The notes under the pieces are model-generated. The model was not told the origin of the DNA. It saw only the letters and a program-made list of their open reading frames with translations, and did no database searches. Source: Angomonas ambiguus (taxonomy: Eukaryota; Euglenozoa; Kinetoplastea; Trypanosomatida; Trypanosomatidae). From it: 64,000 bases of DNA. Position 1 is the stretch's first letter, and each line of letters opens with the position of its first letter. The DNA lies in contig JADNSB010000016.1 in the NCBI GenBank assembly GCA_019695575.1, forward strand, positions 62,001-126,000, read 5' to 3'. The position numbers and the translations under genes were made by a program. Shown here piece after piece: positions 28,891-38,516 of the stretch.

Positions 28891-29595
28891 TTGTTAACGA
28901 AGTATGCGTATATACTATATATTTATATATTTATACAGTACAAACCTATAATTACTATACATAATGCAGGTCAACTTTCTTGTTTTTTTATGTATATTTT
29001 TTCTTCCTCACCCCCTTTTTTTTTTATACGTTTTAACCTTTATCTCTACGCGTGTTGTATCACAGAACTATATTTCGTAGCAGTCAATACCATCAAAAGT
29101 TTCGTAATTTCTTTTTTTTTTTTCTGTTTTTTGTTTTTGTTTTAACAAATAAATAAAAAAGAAAGTTGAGTTCATTTTTACTGCACTTTATTTAATTATA
29201 TATTATCAAGTATAACTATACGCTATATATAAATATGTTGTATAACAAAGACTTAATTAATAATTACTACAAAAGTTTTTTTTTTTTTGATTATTTTCTC
29301 TTCCAGAATATTTTATATACACCAAAGTAAAGAAAACGCCGCCTTTTTATTTATTTATTTATTTTTTAAAAAGGTATTTGCTCCCTGCCTTTTGTACTCT
29401 TCTCATTACTGTGGCAAAGTTTCCTCTCCCTCACATCCTCTTTTTTTTAAAAAAAAAAAAAGAAAACAGCTGTTTACTAGAGAACCGCTTTCAAATTCTA
29501 TCGTATAACAAAGGCTAGTATCTGTACTGGTGCTATAATCAATAGTAACCAATAATAATAAACTGTATAAAAAGTAATTGAAAAACAAACATCCA
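28891..29595 (+). other. A/T-rich spacer
   Basis: Very A/T-rich, with TATATATTT tracts (28905-28935, 29200-29235), long T-runs (29010-29030, 29110-29125, 29277-29290) and an A-run at 29450-29460. No RNA gene or protein-like frame. Confidence 0.55.
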
Positions 29596-31375
29596 ATGCA
29601 ACACTCCACCACCGTTTCTGAAATGGACGAAGAGATTGAAAATCTGTCCTTCGGCTCCCATACCTCGGTAGGGTTGGGCTACACGGCGGCCGCCACGGTG
29701 GACGCGATTGCGTTTGCGCGCTACGACCGGACCGAAGGGGGAAATGACGCCCATAGCGATGTAGACTCGGAGGAAAGTTTCATACAGGATGAGTCCGTCC
29801 AGTCGATTGTGAAGCGGTTTATCGTGACAGGTTTCCCTCTTACCTTTTCTACGCTAGCACAGTTCTCGCTGAATACCGTGGTGATCGCGGTCGTCGGTCA
29901 AATGTTGGGCGATGAGGAGCTGGGCGGTGCCTCGCTTGCACTGGGGCTCATCAACGCGACAGGATTTGCCTTCGGGGCGGGTCTCTGTGGGGCCCTGGAG
30001 ACAGTTCTTTCTCACTGTTACGGCACACACAAGCGCAATTTGCAAAAGATGCGGACTACGAACACGGTATCTCGCCAAACACCCCAACGCGGACTTCCCG
30101 GAAGTGGAGGAGCAACCTCTCTACATGTACGGCATCTACGCGCAGCGGATGATGATCATTTTACTTGTCGTGGCCTTTCCATTGGGTTTAATCCTCGCCT
30201 TCACTGACAGTATCATGAACGCCCTCGGCGGGAATCCCTTGGCGGTGCACTTTACCGGTCAATGGTGCCGTGTGGCCCTCTACGCGATCCCAGCCACGCT
30301 GTACTACCAGCTCATCCAGCGGTATTACTCCTGCCAGCACGTCACCATTCCTCTCTCCGTGGCGATGGTGTCCGCCGCACTGTTAAACCCGGTAATGCAG
30401 TTTGTGTTTATAAAGCTATTCGGGTTCTACGGCTCCCCAGTGGCCTGGTCCCTCTTAATGTACATGATCTGTTTCGGTCTCACCGGCTACCTCGCCTTCA
30501 CGGGTCGATACAAGAAGACATGGGGGGGCTGGAGTAAAAAGGGGACACAGAACATTGGCAGTCTGCTGGCGATCGCGCTGCCCTCTATGGGGATGATGAT
30601 GAGTGAATGGGTGGCGTTGGAGATCAACGCGCTCGCGGGAGGGTTCGCCGAGACGATACCCCTCGCTGCCTACTCTATTACGTTACAGGTGTTTGGGATC
30701 ATGTGGGGGATTGGATCTGGGGTGATGATATTGGGGTGTGTGTTTGTAGGAAATGCAATTGGGTCTGGTAATCCTCTTTTGGGCCGCAAAATCGCCTTTG
30801 TCGCGGTCGGTTTGATCCTTTGTATTGCCCTTTTTGACGTAGTTGTGGTGTGGGCGTTGAGCCCCTTCATCCCACGGTGGTTCTCCACCAATGAGGAGGT
30901 GGTCGCTACGTATAAAAAATTAATGTACGTGGTCATGCCGTACCACATTATTGACACCTTCCAGAGCACCGTGATGGGTATTCTCAGGGGCTGCGGGCTG
31001 CAAAAGTTGGGTGCCGTCATCATCTGCACCGCCTTCTGTGTCGTCGGAATTCCGACTAGTTTTACCCTGTTTTTCTACTTTGACCACGGTGTCATCTCGC
31101 TCTGGATTGGTCCCATGATGGGGGTGTTAATCGTCGGGGTGCCGTCGTACATTTACATTCTACTGTTTCACATTGACTGGGCGAACCTGAAACCGGTGGA
31201 GGAAGAGTTGCCCGACGATGGAACGGTTCAGTCCCCCAGCGGTTCCCCTATCGCCCCTAGCCGTCCACCCTTTCCTACTAGTGGAGCGAAGGGTCCGTCG
31301 TCCCTTGCCGTAGAAAAACAAGGCAAGGACGCCGATAACGAAATCAATAGCGAGGATGAACTGCTGCCACCGTAG
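29596..31375 (+). CDS. Second MATE-family exporter, split by a frame change
   Basis: A paralogue of the gene at 23528. The first frame from the ATG at 29596 gives an acidic leader and the first membrane segments through GLCGALETVLSHCYG. A different frame (open from before 30062 to 31375) gives MYGIYAQRMMIILLVVAF and the remaining segments through PSYIYILLFHIDW, in the same order as the first copy. The two frames meet somewhere in 30025-30090. That region also encodes about 30 residues absent from copy 1 (including AKHPNADFPEVEEQPL). Apart from the frame change both parts are intact and well conserved, so a sequencing or assembly indel, or a recent loss of function, are both possible. Confidence 0.8.
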
Positions 31376-31977
31376 CGGTATTCCTGTTAGAGTGGAGGTC
31401 AACTTAACGCCATCATTGACGTGATTACTTACCGTATTTTGGATTCTTATTATTATTTATTTTTCTACCTTTTCCCCGTTAATAATTATGCCGGGAGAGT
31501 AGAGAAAGAATGGAACAAGCAAAGGTCTCGACCGAAGCTTCACAACACCTAGTAAGGACAACATGTCGTAGAAGGCATAATGTGTCATTGGAATAAGAAA
31601 GTGTCACATTCTGCAGGCCTTGACAATCCGCTTTGCTCAGAGTCTAATTTTATTGGTTAACAATTAAACGGATAATCTTTAACGCGCCATATTTACCCTT
31701 TTCCTTTTTTTTTTTTTACTATGACTCTGATTTTAGTTATACATTTTGAGCTCTACCAATCTGTATCAACTATTTTTCCCCTCTTTTTTTTTTATATATT
31801 TTGGTTCACATTATCCTTACTCTTCTGATTATTTAATGTTTCTAGTTAACTATAAGAAAGTCATTAATTTTTGAAATCACTAATACACAAAAAAAAAAAC
31901 GAGAGAAAAAAGAATAATCATTTAATTGGTTATTATTATTATTATTATTGTTATTGTTAATTTCCTATTCAATTCCG
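31376..31977 (+). other. Spacer with a complex central part
   Basis: The segment 31485-31660 is less repetitive than other spacers here (mixed composition, no long homopolymers) and might hold an untranslated exon or small RNA. I could not fit it to a tRNA, box C/D or H/ACA pattern. The rest is T-rich, with an (ATT)n array at about 31930-31949 near the next gene. Confidence 0.45.
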
Positions 31978-33297
31978 ATGGATAAAGAACAAAATCCCCC
32001 CGCACAAACTTCTGCTCACAAAGAGGAAGGGAAGGAAAGACCCGAGGAAGAGGAGGAGAAGAAAGACGCGACCCCTCCTAAGGAACAGCAGGAAGAAGCA
32101 GCCCAGCCCGCCGCCGACGGTGCCTCCCCCGAAGAGGGAGAAGAAGAAGAGGAGGTAATTCCCACCGACATTCCAACGTTCGATCCTAAACTTAAAGAGT
32201 CCGACCTCGACCTCCCAAAAGATTGCTTTATCTTGCCGAAGCAGAACGATGGATTTCAAATTCCGTACTATCTGACCAGCGAGGAGGAACTCAGCAAGGT
32301 ACGTCCCCCCGCGGTGGTCAAGACATGGGAGCAACGGTATGATGAACTGGACGAAAAACAAAAGGCAACGTTTAATGAGTTTGTAGAAGAAGTGAAAAAA
32401 GCGCCGTGGTATGAAGAAGAACGGTACGACAAATGGTACTGCCTTCGCTACCTGGTCGCCCGAAGCTTTGATATTAAGAAGGCCTTCAAAATGTTGGAAG
32501 CGACGGCCAAGTGGATCAAGGAGTTTAACTACGATGACAAGAATCAGTGTGAGATTTGTCTCAAGGACCCGAACCAGCACATGGGACAGTTTATAGGGTG
32601 GGATAAGCAGTACCGCCCGGTCATGATGATGTCGATGCGATGGGGCCCAGAGCGAAAGAACCCTCTCCAACATATGGTGTGCTGCTTCAAACACCTCATC
32701 CGTATGATGCCGGTGGGGGTGGAAAAGTGGGTGTGTGTGACCGACTTTGAGAGTTACTCCCACTTGAAGGATGGTAAGCCGTCGATGGGTCTGGGTGTGA
32801 TTAATGTCATTCAAAACCACTTTCCGGAGCGGTTGGGAAAGATGATCTGTGTGAATCCTCCGTCGATGTTTTGGTTTCTGTGGAAGGCGTTTTATAGTTT
32901 CATCGACCCCGTCACCCGGGAGAAGGTGGAGTTTGTCTACACGGACGATAAACCCAGCATCTATGACTCTTTCCCCAAACTCTTCCCTTACGTGGTTCGT
33001 GGTGTAATGTACGACACGTATAACCGAAGCAAAAACAAACAGCTGCCCTCTCAACTAGTCTGGACCCCTGACCCTGAGGGGTACCCAAAGAACTACGAAG
33101 AGAGAAAGGAGAGAATGAAGGCCAGTAAGGAGAATGAAAAGGAGGAGAAGAAGGCGGCCAAGGAGGCGGAAAAGATAAAGAAAGAGGAAGAGAAGAAAGA
33201 AGCGAAGGAAAGGAAAGCGGACAAACGCAAGGAAAAGGCCAGTACGAGCGAGAGGAAGAGTGAAATGAAGAGCGAAAAGCCGGAAGAACAATCGTAA
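31978..33297 (+). CDS. SEC14/CRAL-TRIO lipid-transfer protein
   Basis: 439 residues from the ATG at 31978. A Glu/Pro-rich disordered head (residues 1-~70) is followed by a CRAL-TRIO N-terminal helix region (WYCLRYLVARSFDIKKAFKM near residues 150-170). The SEC14 domain spans about residues 200-350, with YRPVMMMSMRWG, CVTDFESYSHLKDG, HFPERLGKMICVNPPSMFWF and FVYTDD as typical strands. The C-terminal ~80 residues are a highly charged Lys/Glu helix, unusual for the family and probably an extended single alpha-helix. SEC14 proteins move or present phosphoinositides and other lipids between membranes. Confidence 0.9.
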   Translation: MDKEQNPPAQTSAHKEEGKERPEEEEEKKDATPPKEQQEEAAQPAADGASPEEGEEEEEVIPTDIPTFDPKLKESDLDLPKDCFILPKQNDGFQIPYYLTSEEELSKVRPPAVVKTWEQRYDELDEKQKATFNEFVEEVKKAPWYEEERYDKWYCLRYLVARSFDIKKAFKMLEATAKWIKEFNYDDKNQCEICLKDPNQHMGQFIGWDKQYRPVMMMSMRWGPERKNPLQHMVCCFKHLIRMMPVGVEKWVCVTDFESYSHLKDGKPSMGLGVINVIQNHFPERLGKMICVNPPSMFWFLWKAFYSFIDPVTREKVEFVYTDDKPSIYDSFPKLFPYVVRGVMYDTYNRSKNKQLPSQLVWTPDPEGYPKNYEERKERMKASKENEKEEKKAAKEAEKIKKEEEKKEAKERKADKRKEKASTSERKSEMKSEKPEEQS

Positions 33298-33717
33298 TAA
33301 TACTACGAATGACAGTAGCGGATGGATATCCTCTTTTACTTCAACAGAGTATCTTTGCTAATATTTTTAAAAGAAAGGGAAAAAAAAGTTAGCAAAGTAT
33401 AAAATAAACTCACTTCTGCACCTCTTAATAATTGCGTCTTTTAATATATATATATATATAAATGTATCTGGATTAAAAATAATTGCACAAACTGGTTGTA
33501 ATGCATCGATCCCTCAAATTGTTGCTGTTGTCTCATTAGTCTATTACTTACAGGATTTCTAAGTGACTACAGTATTTGTTGATTCCCGTTTCGTATCTAT
33601 TGTCACACTATTCTTTTTTTTTCTCTTTTCTGTTTTTTTTTTTCTGGCAATATTAACACTCTACTGAAGAAACAACGAGTTACATACATCTAACACTGGA
33701 TAGATCGATAGATATAG
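33298..33717 (+). other. A/T-rich spacer
   Basis: Includes a (TA)n run at about 33443-33460, and T/C-rich tracts at 33612-33645 that probably serve the next gene. Nothing else seen. Confidence 0.5.
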
Positions 33718-35457
33718 ATGGAATTAGAGAGCTCCAATGAATACTTTGACAAACGTCTGAAGGAGATCAATGACGAAATGGAATCCCTTTTAGAAAAAAC
33801 CGACCGACAGAGAAAACAGCTCCATCAGGAGGCACTTCACTATCAAAGCGCCACCCCTCCCGCGTACCACCCCACCACCACCCCCTTCCCTGAGGAGAAG
33901 GGCCTTACAGTGGGGTGCAGTGCGGCACTGCTGGCGGGACGGCCCACCGCCGGACCTGTTGAACAAGCCCTTGTAGAACAGGAGGTACGGAAGCTGTGTG
34001 CGGCTCAGGTAGCCAAGTGGATCGACACCAATCTCAGTGCCGCCCTCACCCCCTTACTAGAGTCCAAGATGAACCTCCAACTCAAAGACATTACCGCAGA
34101 ACTACAGCACATTCGAGGAAAACAAGAAGAGTTTGGAAAGGAGATGGAATTCCTCAAGAAGGAGTGGATAGAGTACAAGGCGATGATGCAGGCCACGTTG
34201 GGAGATAAGGAGCGTCAGAATGCGGGTCAGCTAGAGCGATTCAAGGAGAGTGTTGACCACCGCTTGACGGAGTGGAGGGCAGACTTGAATATCAATTTGG
34301 ATAGTGTAACAGGGCTCAAGAATAAATTCGAGCTGAGTGAGAAGCGGGCGGAGAGGCGACTCGAAGAGGGCCTTGGTAGACACCAGGAGCAAATCCGCTC
34401 CACCATCCTCGACCTAGAAACTCAAGTGGTGGCGTGGAAGAATGATCTGCGCCACAGCCTCAGTAAAGACATTGGAGAGATGCGAAGTCAGCGGGAGGCG
34501 ATGGAGACGCAGTGTGCCCACCTCGAAGGGCTTGTGACCGCTGCCTCTGAGATGTCCACCCGCCACTCCACCATCCTCAAAGAGTTGATGGAGGACAGCG
34601 TCGAGCGGCGAAGTGAGGTTCGGATGTGTCGCCGCGACGTCAATCGAATTGACATGCTCGTACAGAGTGTTGGGTTTGGTGGAGGACGGGGGGCGGAGAG
34701 CGAGAGTACTCACTCCTCCGGGGGGGACCGCCCCACCATTGCCTTGTTGACCCAAGAAATGTTCAAGACCAAAGAGCGGCTCCACCTCGTGGCCTCCCAC
34801 GTAGAGTCGGTAGAACGGTACATTTATCAGTTAGAGGAGCGAATGAAGCGGATGAACACGGCGGGACCGATGCGGCAGAGGCCTGGATTTCCAACGAGTC
34901 GCGGGGCCCTTCCCAGTGGGTTAAACTCGCTTCGATCGACCCCACCCACACAACAAGAAGCAGCGCACCCTTCCCTTTCCCAAAGCCCCAGCGAGGCAGA
35001 CCGACGGAACGACGTCCAGGAGGGGGAGGGGGAAGAGGAAAGAAGGCCTTCTACCACTTCTTCTCAGTCCAACACCCCCAATTTTGAAAAGACTCAACTT
35101 CATGTACCGGTGGGGAAGGCCATCCCGAAGGAGTTGTCCCCCTCCTCCCGCCCCCTCTCCCCTCAGCGCCGCTCCCCACACAAGGTCATGGATATCGAAT
35201 TCAATGAGAGGAGCAGCGATGACAGTGCCAAGAAGACTCCTTCCCAACGGGCCTCCAAGTCTGACAGCGCGGTCCCCTCGCAGCAGAGTCCTGTCGACTC
35301 GTACGTCAGCGAAGTACCGGACCCGGATGGGGCGGCAACCCCAGCATCGGCAGAAGACTCTTATGTGAGTGAAAAAAAGTCTCCGTCGACTGCGGAGGAT
35401 TCTTATGTCAGTGAAGGGAATAACTCTTCCAATCCCAACCGTTTCAGTAACCCCTAA
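33718..35457 (+). CDS. Coiled-coil protein with Ser/Pro-rich tail
   Basis: 579 residues. Helical, heptad-rich segments at ~1-45, 85-320 and 340-385 are followed by a disordered Ser/Pro/Glu-rich tail. Near the C-terminus a short motif DSYVSE occurs three times (around residues 522, 545 and 562), with Ser/Pro spacers. No enzymatic or membrane features. It could be a cytoskeletal or basal-body component, but no family was recognised. The start is an ATG directly after a GATAGATATAG leader. Confidence 0.72.
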   Translation: MELESSNEYFDKRLKEINDEMESLLEKTDRQRKQLHQEALHYQSATPPAYHPTTTPFPEEKGLTVGCSAALLAGRPTAGPVEQALVEQEVRKLCAAQVAKWIDTNLSAALTPLLESKMNLQLKDITAELQHIRGKQEEFGKEMEFLKKEWIEYKAMMQATLGDKERQNAGQLERFKESVDHRLTEWRADLNINLDSVTGLKNKFELSEKRAERRLEEGLGRHQEQIRSTILDLETQVVAWKNDLRHSLSKDIGEMRSQREAMETQCAHLEGLVTAASEMSTRHSTILKELMEDSVERRSEVRMCRRDVNRIDMLVQSVGFGGGRGAESESTHSSGGDRPTIALLTQEMFKTKERLHLVASHVESVERYIYQLEERMKRMNTAGPMRQRPGFPTSRGALPSGLNSLRSTPPTQQEAAHPSLSQSPSEADRRNDVQEGEGEEERRPSTTSSQSNTPNFEKTQLHVPVGKAIPKELSPSSRPLSPQRRSPHKVMDIEFNERSSDDSAKKTPSQRASKSDSAVPSQQSPVDSYVSEVPDPDGAATPASAEDSYVSEKKSPSTAEDSYVSEGNNSSNPNRFSNP

Positions 35458-35781
35458 ACAATAACTATAAATGAACGAGTGAAATTGGGGGTATTGGCTG
35501 CTGTTAATGGATGTTTTTTCATCTATTATGGATACATAGAAGTACAATAGATCCCCACCACCCTAAAAAAAAAAAAAAGAAACACCCTGTTAGAATTTAA
35601 AGAATAGATAATTATTATTATTATTGTCTGAAAAGGAAAGAAAAGGGATATTGATACACATTAACAGGTGCCTCGTGGTCTCACCCCTTATTCTCTCATT
35701 TTTAACTTCTCTTTCTCTCATTGTTTTTTTTTTTTTAATATAATTTTTAGTATTCACAACTTTAGGAAGAGCAATAAAACA
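35458..35781 (+). other. Spacer with (ATT)n and a T-run
   Basis: An (ATT)n array at about 35610-35625 and a pyrimidine-rich run at 35700-35738 lie before the PNO1 start. The frame open through it is Phe-rich and is taken as leader. Confidence 0.5.
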
Positions 35782-36405
35782 ATGTCGACTGTTGAAGTCG
35801 AGCGTCCAGTCGCCGAGCCGGAAAAGTTTGTTCGCGAGACTCGGTCCGTTAAAATTCCTCATCACCGTTTCCCCCCTTTGAAAAAGGTCTGGATGGAGGT
35901 GTACACCCCTGTGGTGGAGTACTGCAAGCTGGAGATACGAATGAACCTCAAGGCCCGTACGGTGGACCTGCGTACCTCCCCACAGACCGCCGCGGTCAAT
36001 CCCACCCACCCCAACGGTAGCAAAGTACTTCTCCAAAAAGCGGAGGACTTTATCAAGGCCGTGATCGCCGGCTTTGATGTGAAGGATGCCATCGCCCTCA
36101 TTCGTATGGATGATATTTATATTGAAGGGTTTGAGATTAAAGACGTACGAGCGAATCTGGCGGGGGATAACCTGTCGCGGTGCATTGGTCGTATCAGCGG
36201 TTCTCACGGAAAGACCAAATACACTATAGAGAATGTAACGAGGACACGAATTGTTTTGGCCGATACCAAAATTTGGCTCATGGGAACCACACAGAACATT
36301 CGAGTCGCGAGAGATGCACTCTGTGACTTGATTAGGGGAAGTCCCGCGGCTAAAGTGTACACCAGAATTCGTTCGGTGATGAATCGTGTCAACGATACGT
36401 ACTGA
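35782..36405 (+). CDS. PNO1: PNO1/Dim2 KH-domain ribosome assembly factor
   Basis: 207 residues from the ATG at 35782. The family sequence is recognisable throughout: KIPHHRFPPLKKVWMEVYTP near the start, MNLKARTVDLRTS, KAEDFIKAVIAGFDVKDAIA, and the KH-type SRCIGRISGSHGKTKYTIEN with LADTKIWLMGTTQNIRVAR and LIRGSPAAKVY. PNO1 binds 20S pre-rRNA with the nuclease NOB1 and guards the 3' end of small-subunit rRNA until final cleavage. It is slightly shorter than human PNO1 (252 residues) because the variable N-terminus is brief. Confidence 0.95.
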   Translation: MSTVEVERPVAEPEKFVRETRSVKIPHHRFPPLKKVWMEVYTPVVEYCKLEIRMNLKARTVDLRTSPQTAAVNPTHPNGSKVLLQKAEDFIKAVIAGFDVKDAIALIRMDDIYIEGFEIKDVRANLAGDNLSRCIGRISGSHGKTKYTIENVTRTRIVLADTKIWLMGTTQNIRVARDALCDLIRGSPAAKVYTRIRSVMNRVNDTY

Positions 36406-36729
36406 GGTTGGTTTTTTTTTCCCTGTTTTTTTTTTTTTCTTCTCAAATTGAAGAAATAATAAATAAAAAAAAAAAACACTATAAATATTATCTTTAAAAG
36501 CTAAAACAATTAAATAAACGGTTAACTAAATACGTACATCTATATTATTACGACACTGCAACAAAATCACGGAGCTGACGAGAGGTAAGTTATTTCTGTA
36601 TACCTGTGTGTGTGTGTGTGTGTAGAGGGTACTTCTTTTTATCAAACTTCCTTTTTTCCTTTACCGTTCTCTTTACTACTAGTATTGTCACTTATTATTT
36701 TTTTTTTTTAAAACTCATCTCATAGATTC
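36406..36729 (+). other. Spacer with (GT)n tract
   Basis: A-runs follow the PNO1 stop. A (TG)n run at about 36604-36623 and T-rich sequence (36695-36710) precede the next gene. GT-rich tracts are associated with transcription start regions in trypanosomes, but here there is no strand switch. Confidence 0.5.
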
Positions 36730-37950
36730 ATGACAAGCACTAGTGCGGAAGAGAGCAAACGAATCCCACAAATAGTTCACGACGTGGTGCAGGAGGTGTG
36801 GAGCTCCGTCCACTACTTGGATCGCTTCTACGAGTGTGGAGGGCAGTTGTCCACCATCGACGCGGATGTGCTCTGCCGTCTCACTATTTCCCCCACCGCA
36901 CCCATTTTACGGGAACACTACTACAAACTGAGTAACAATCGCCCCACAGGGCCGAAAAGGACGTCCTCTAGGCCGTCTGCGTCGACCACAGGGAAAGGAG
37001 CTAGGCCCCACTCTAGTGGTAACACCCCGCAGGTCGATCTGTGGTACAGGACGGAGGTCGCCCAGAGCATCGCCTCCTACTTTGAGGATCTGTTAACTGG
37101 CGACTGTGTTTACCGACGACCGCCGCTTTCGTGGGAGCTGATGGAGTCCTCCTTCACGGAGAAGCCGTCGTACAAGCGGGGGGTTGAACCCTTTCGTCTC
37201 GTGCACCACCTCTCCGTGTGTCTGTCCTTCTCCATCCTGTTTAGCTGGATGGACTCGGTGGAGTTATTCTTTGAGGTGTACGCCTCCCAGGAAGGGGTCT
37301 CTCCTCCTCATCATCATCATCAACACAATAGGAATAATACCGACGGGGTCGTGGAGGTGGGCGAGGACACTCCCCCTTCCACCACCTCTCGTCCCTCCCA
37401 GTGGGATCAATTCTTCCGGTGTTTAGTGAACGATCCCCTCCCTCTCGAGGCACCCTACGACCACCCCCATGAAGAGCAACAAGGAATGATGAAGGCGGTG
37501 GAGGAGTGGGGGTTCCTGTTAATGGGCGCCAACTGCGAAAGGGTCCCGTTGGATCAATACCACCACTTCCTCCACCTCATACGGCGCTGTATCGAGTATA
37601 CGAGGACGGACCCCGACGGTACGGCTCCTCGTAGGACCACACTGTGTCAAAGGGGTTTGCTAGTCCTTCTCGCGGAGCGAAACACCTGTCGTCATCTGCA
37701 GTCACACCTCCTCTCAGCGTCCGACGCACCGGGGGACTGCTGTTTTCCTCCTGAAGTGCTTTCCTCGCTGCGGTCGCGGTATCAGAAAATAATGAAACGG
37801 TTCGACACCACTGTGGATGTCACACTGGCAACCGAGATAGCGGTCGTCCTCGACGACTCTTTCTGGTTATTCACTATAATGGAGGACCCCACCGTGAAAA
37901 GTGTGTTGTGGTCTTCTTTCCTCATGAGATGTGCAACACAAGAGGAGTAA
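36730..37950 (+). CDS. Hypothetical protein
   Basis: 406 residues. It is largely helical, with a Ser/Thr/Pro-rich loop around residues 72-100 and a His-rich stretch (HHHHQH, about residue 195) flanked by Asn and Asp/Glu. The blocks SIASYFEDLLTGDCVYRRPP, FRLVHHLSVCLSFSILFSWM and TLATEIAVVLDDSFWLFTIM look conserved in character (hydrophobic helices without a charge-free membrane span). No family was recognised. Codon use matches the neighbours, so it is very likely a real gene. Confidence 0.7.
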   Translation: MTSTSAEESKRIPQIVHDVVQEVWSSVHYLDRFYECGGQLSTIDADVLCRLTISPTAPILREHYYKLSNNRPTGPKRTSSRPSASTTGKGARPHSSGNTPQVDLWYRTEVAQSIASYFEDLLTGDCVYRRPPLSWELMESSFTEKPSYKRGVEPFRLVHHLSVCLSFSILFSWMDSVELFFEVYASQEGVSPPHHHHQHNRNNTDGVVEVGEDTPPSTTSRPSQWDQFFRCLVNDPLPLEAPYDHPHEEQQGMMKAVEEWGFLLMGANCERVPLDQYHHFLHLIRRCIEYTRTDPDGTAPRRTTLCQRGLLVLLAERNTCRHLQSHLLSASDAPGDCCFPPEVLSSLRSRYQKIMKRFDTTVDVTLATEIAVVLDDSFWLFTIMEDPTVKSVLWSSFLMRCATQEE

Positions 37951-38516
37951 GACTCTGCATCACCCATATATCAACACACAACATAAAAAAATAAAAATTG
38001 TATACTAACCCCCTATGCGATACATCTGTAGGATTGCTATCATTATAATCTTTTGAATTCACATTATTATTTTTATAGGTGTGTTTCTGTTTTATTTTTG
38101 AGTGCATGTATTCTATTTATGTTACTCTTTTTCTTTTTCTTCTCTCTGTCTTTATTCTTTGTTCATTTATTCATTTACTACGCGTACACACTTCAAAAGT
38201 TGAAGCCTTACAGCTTAAAGTCTTCAATCGATAAATTAGTAAAGCCTTCTTTTTTTTTTAATTTTATATCTCCTTTTTTTTTAAAAAAAACTTTCATTGA
38301 TTATTTTATTTGCTTTTATTATTTTACTATTTTTCGCCAAAAGTTTTATTTTATTTCAGCTTTTATTCTGATTTTAAACCCACAGCGAGTTTTTTATTAT
38401 TTTATTTTTTTTTAACTTATAATTATTTTATTTTTTTGGTGACATTGAATTCATTTTCTTGTAGATAAAATAAAAAAAAAAAGAAGGAATCAATCATTCT
38501 TTTCTTTTTTTTTAAA
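37951..38516 (+). other. Extremely T-rich spacer
   Basis: Almost wholly T/A. T-runs at 38245-38290 and 38395-38440 may supply splice signals for the next gene. The frame open over 38053-38415 encodes Phe/Tyr/Ile-rich sequence of the kind low-complexity DNA produces by chance. Confidence 0.6.

Noticed and set aside
31969-33054. 361-residue frame on the minus strand opposite the SEC14 gene
   Set aside because: Antisense shadow of a clear SEC14 gene; its translation is Leu/His/Arg-rich with no domain.
36604-36623. (GT)n tract as a transcription start region
   Set aside because: Such tracts mark starts in trypanosomes only when larger and with chromatin evidence; here there is no strand switch.
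37299-37325. His-rich stretch as a metal-binding domain
   Set aside because: It is a short CAT/CAC repeat in a disordered loop without other ligands.
38053-38415. Hydrophobic 120-residue frame that looks like a membrane protein
   Set aside because: T-rich spacer gives Phe/Leu/Tyr runs by chance; no codon signal and no clean spacing to neighbours.
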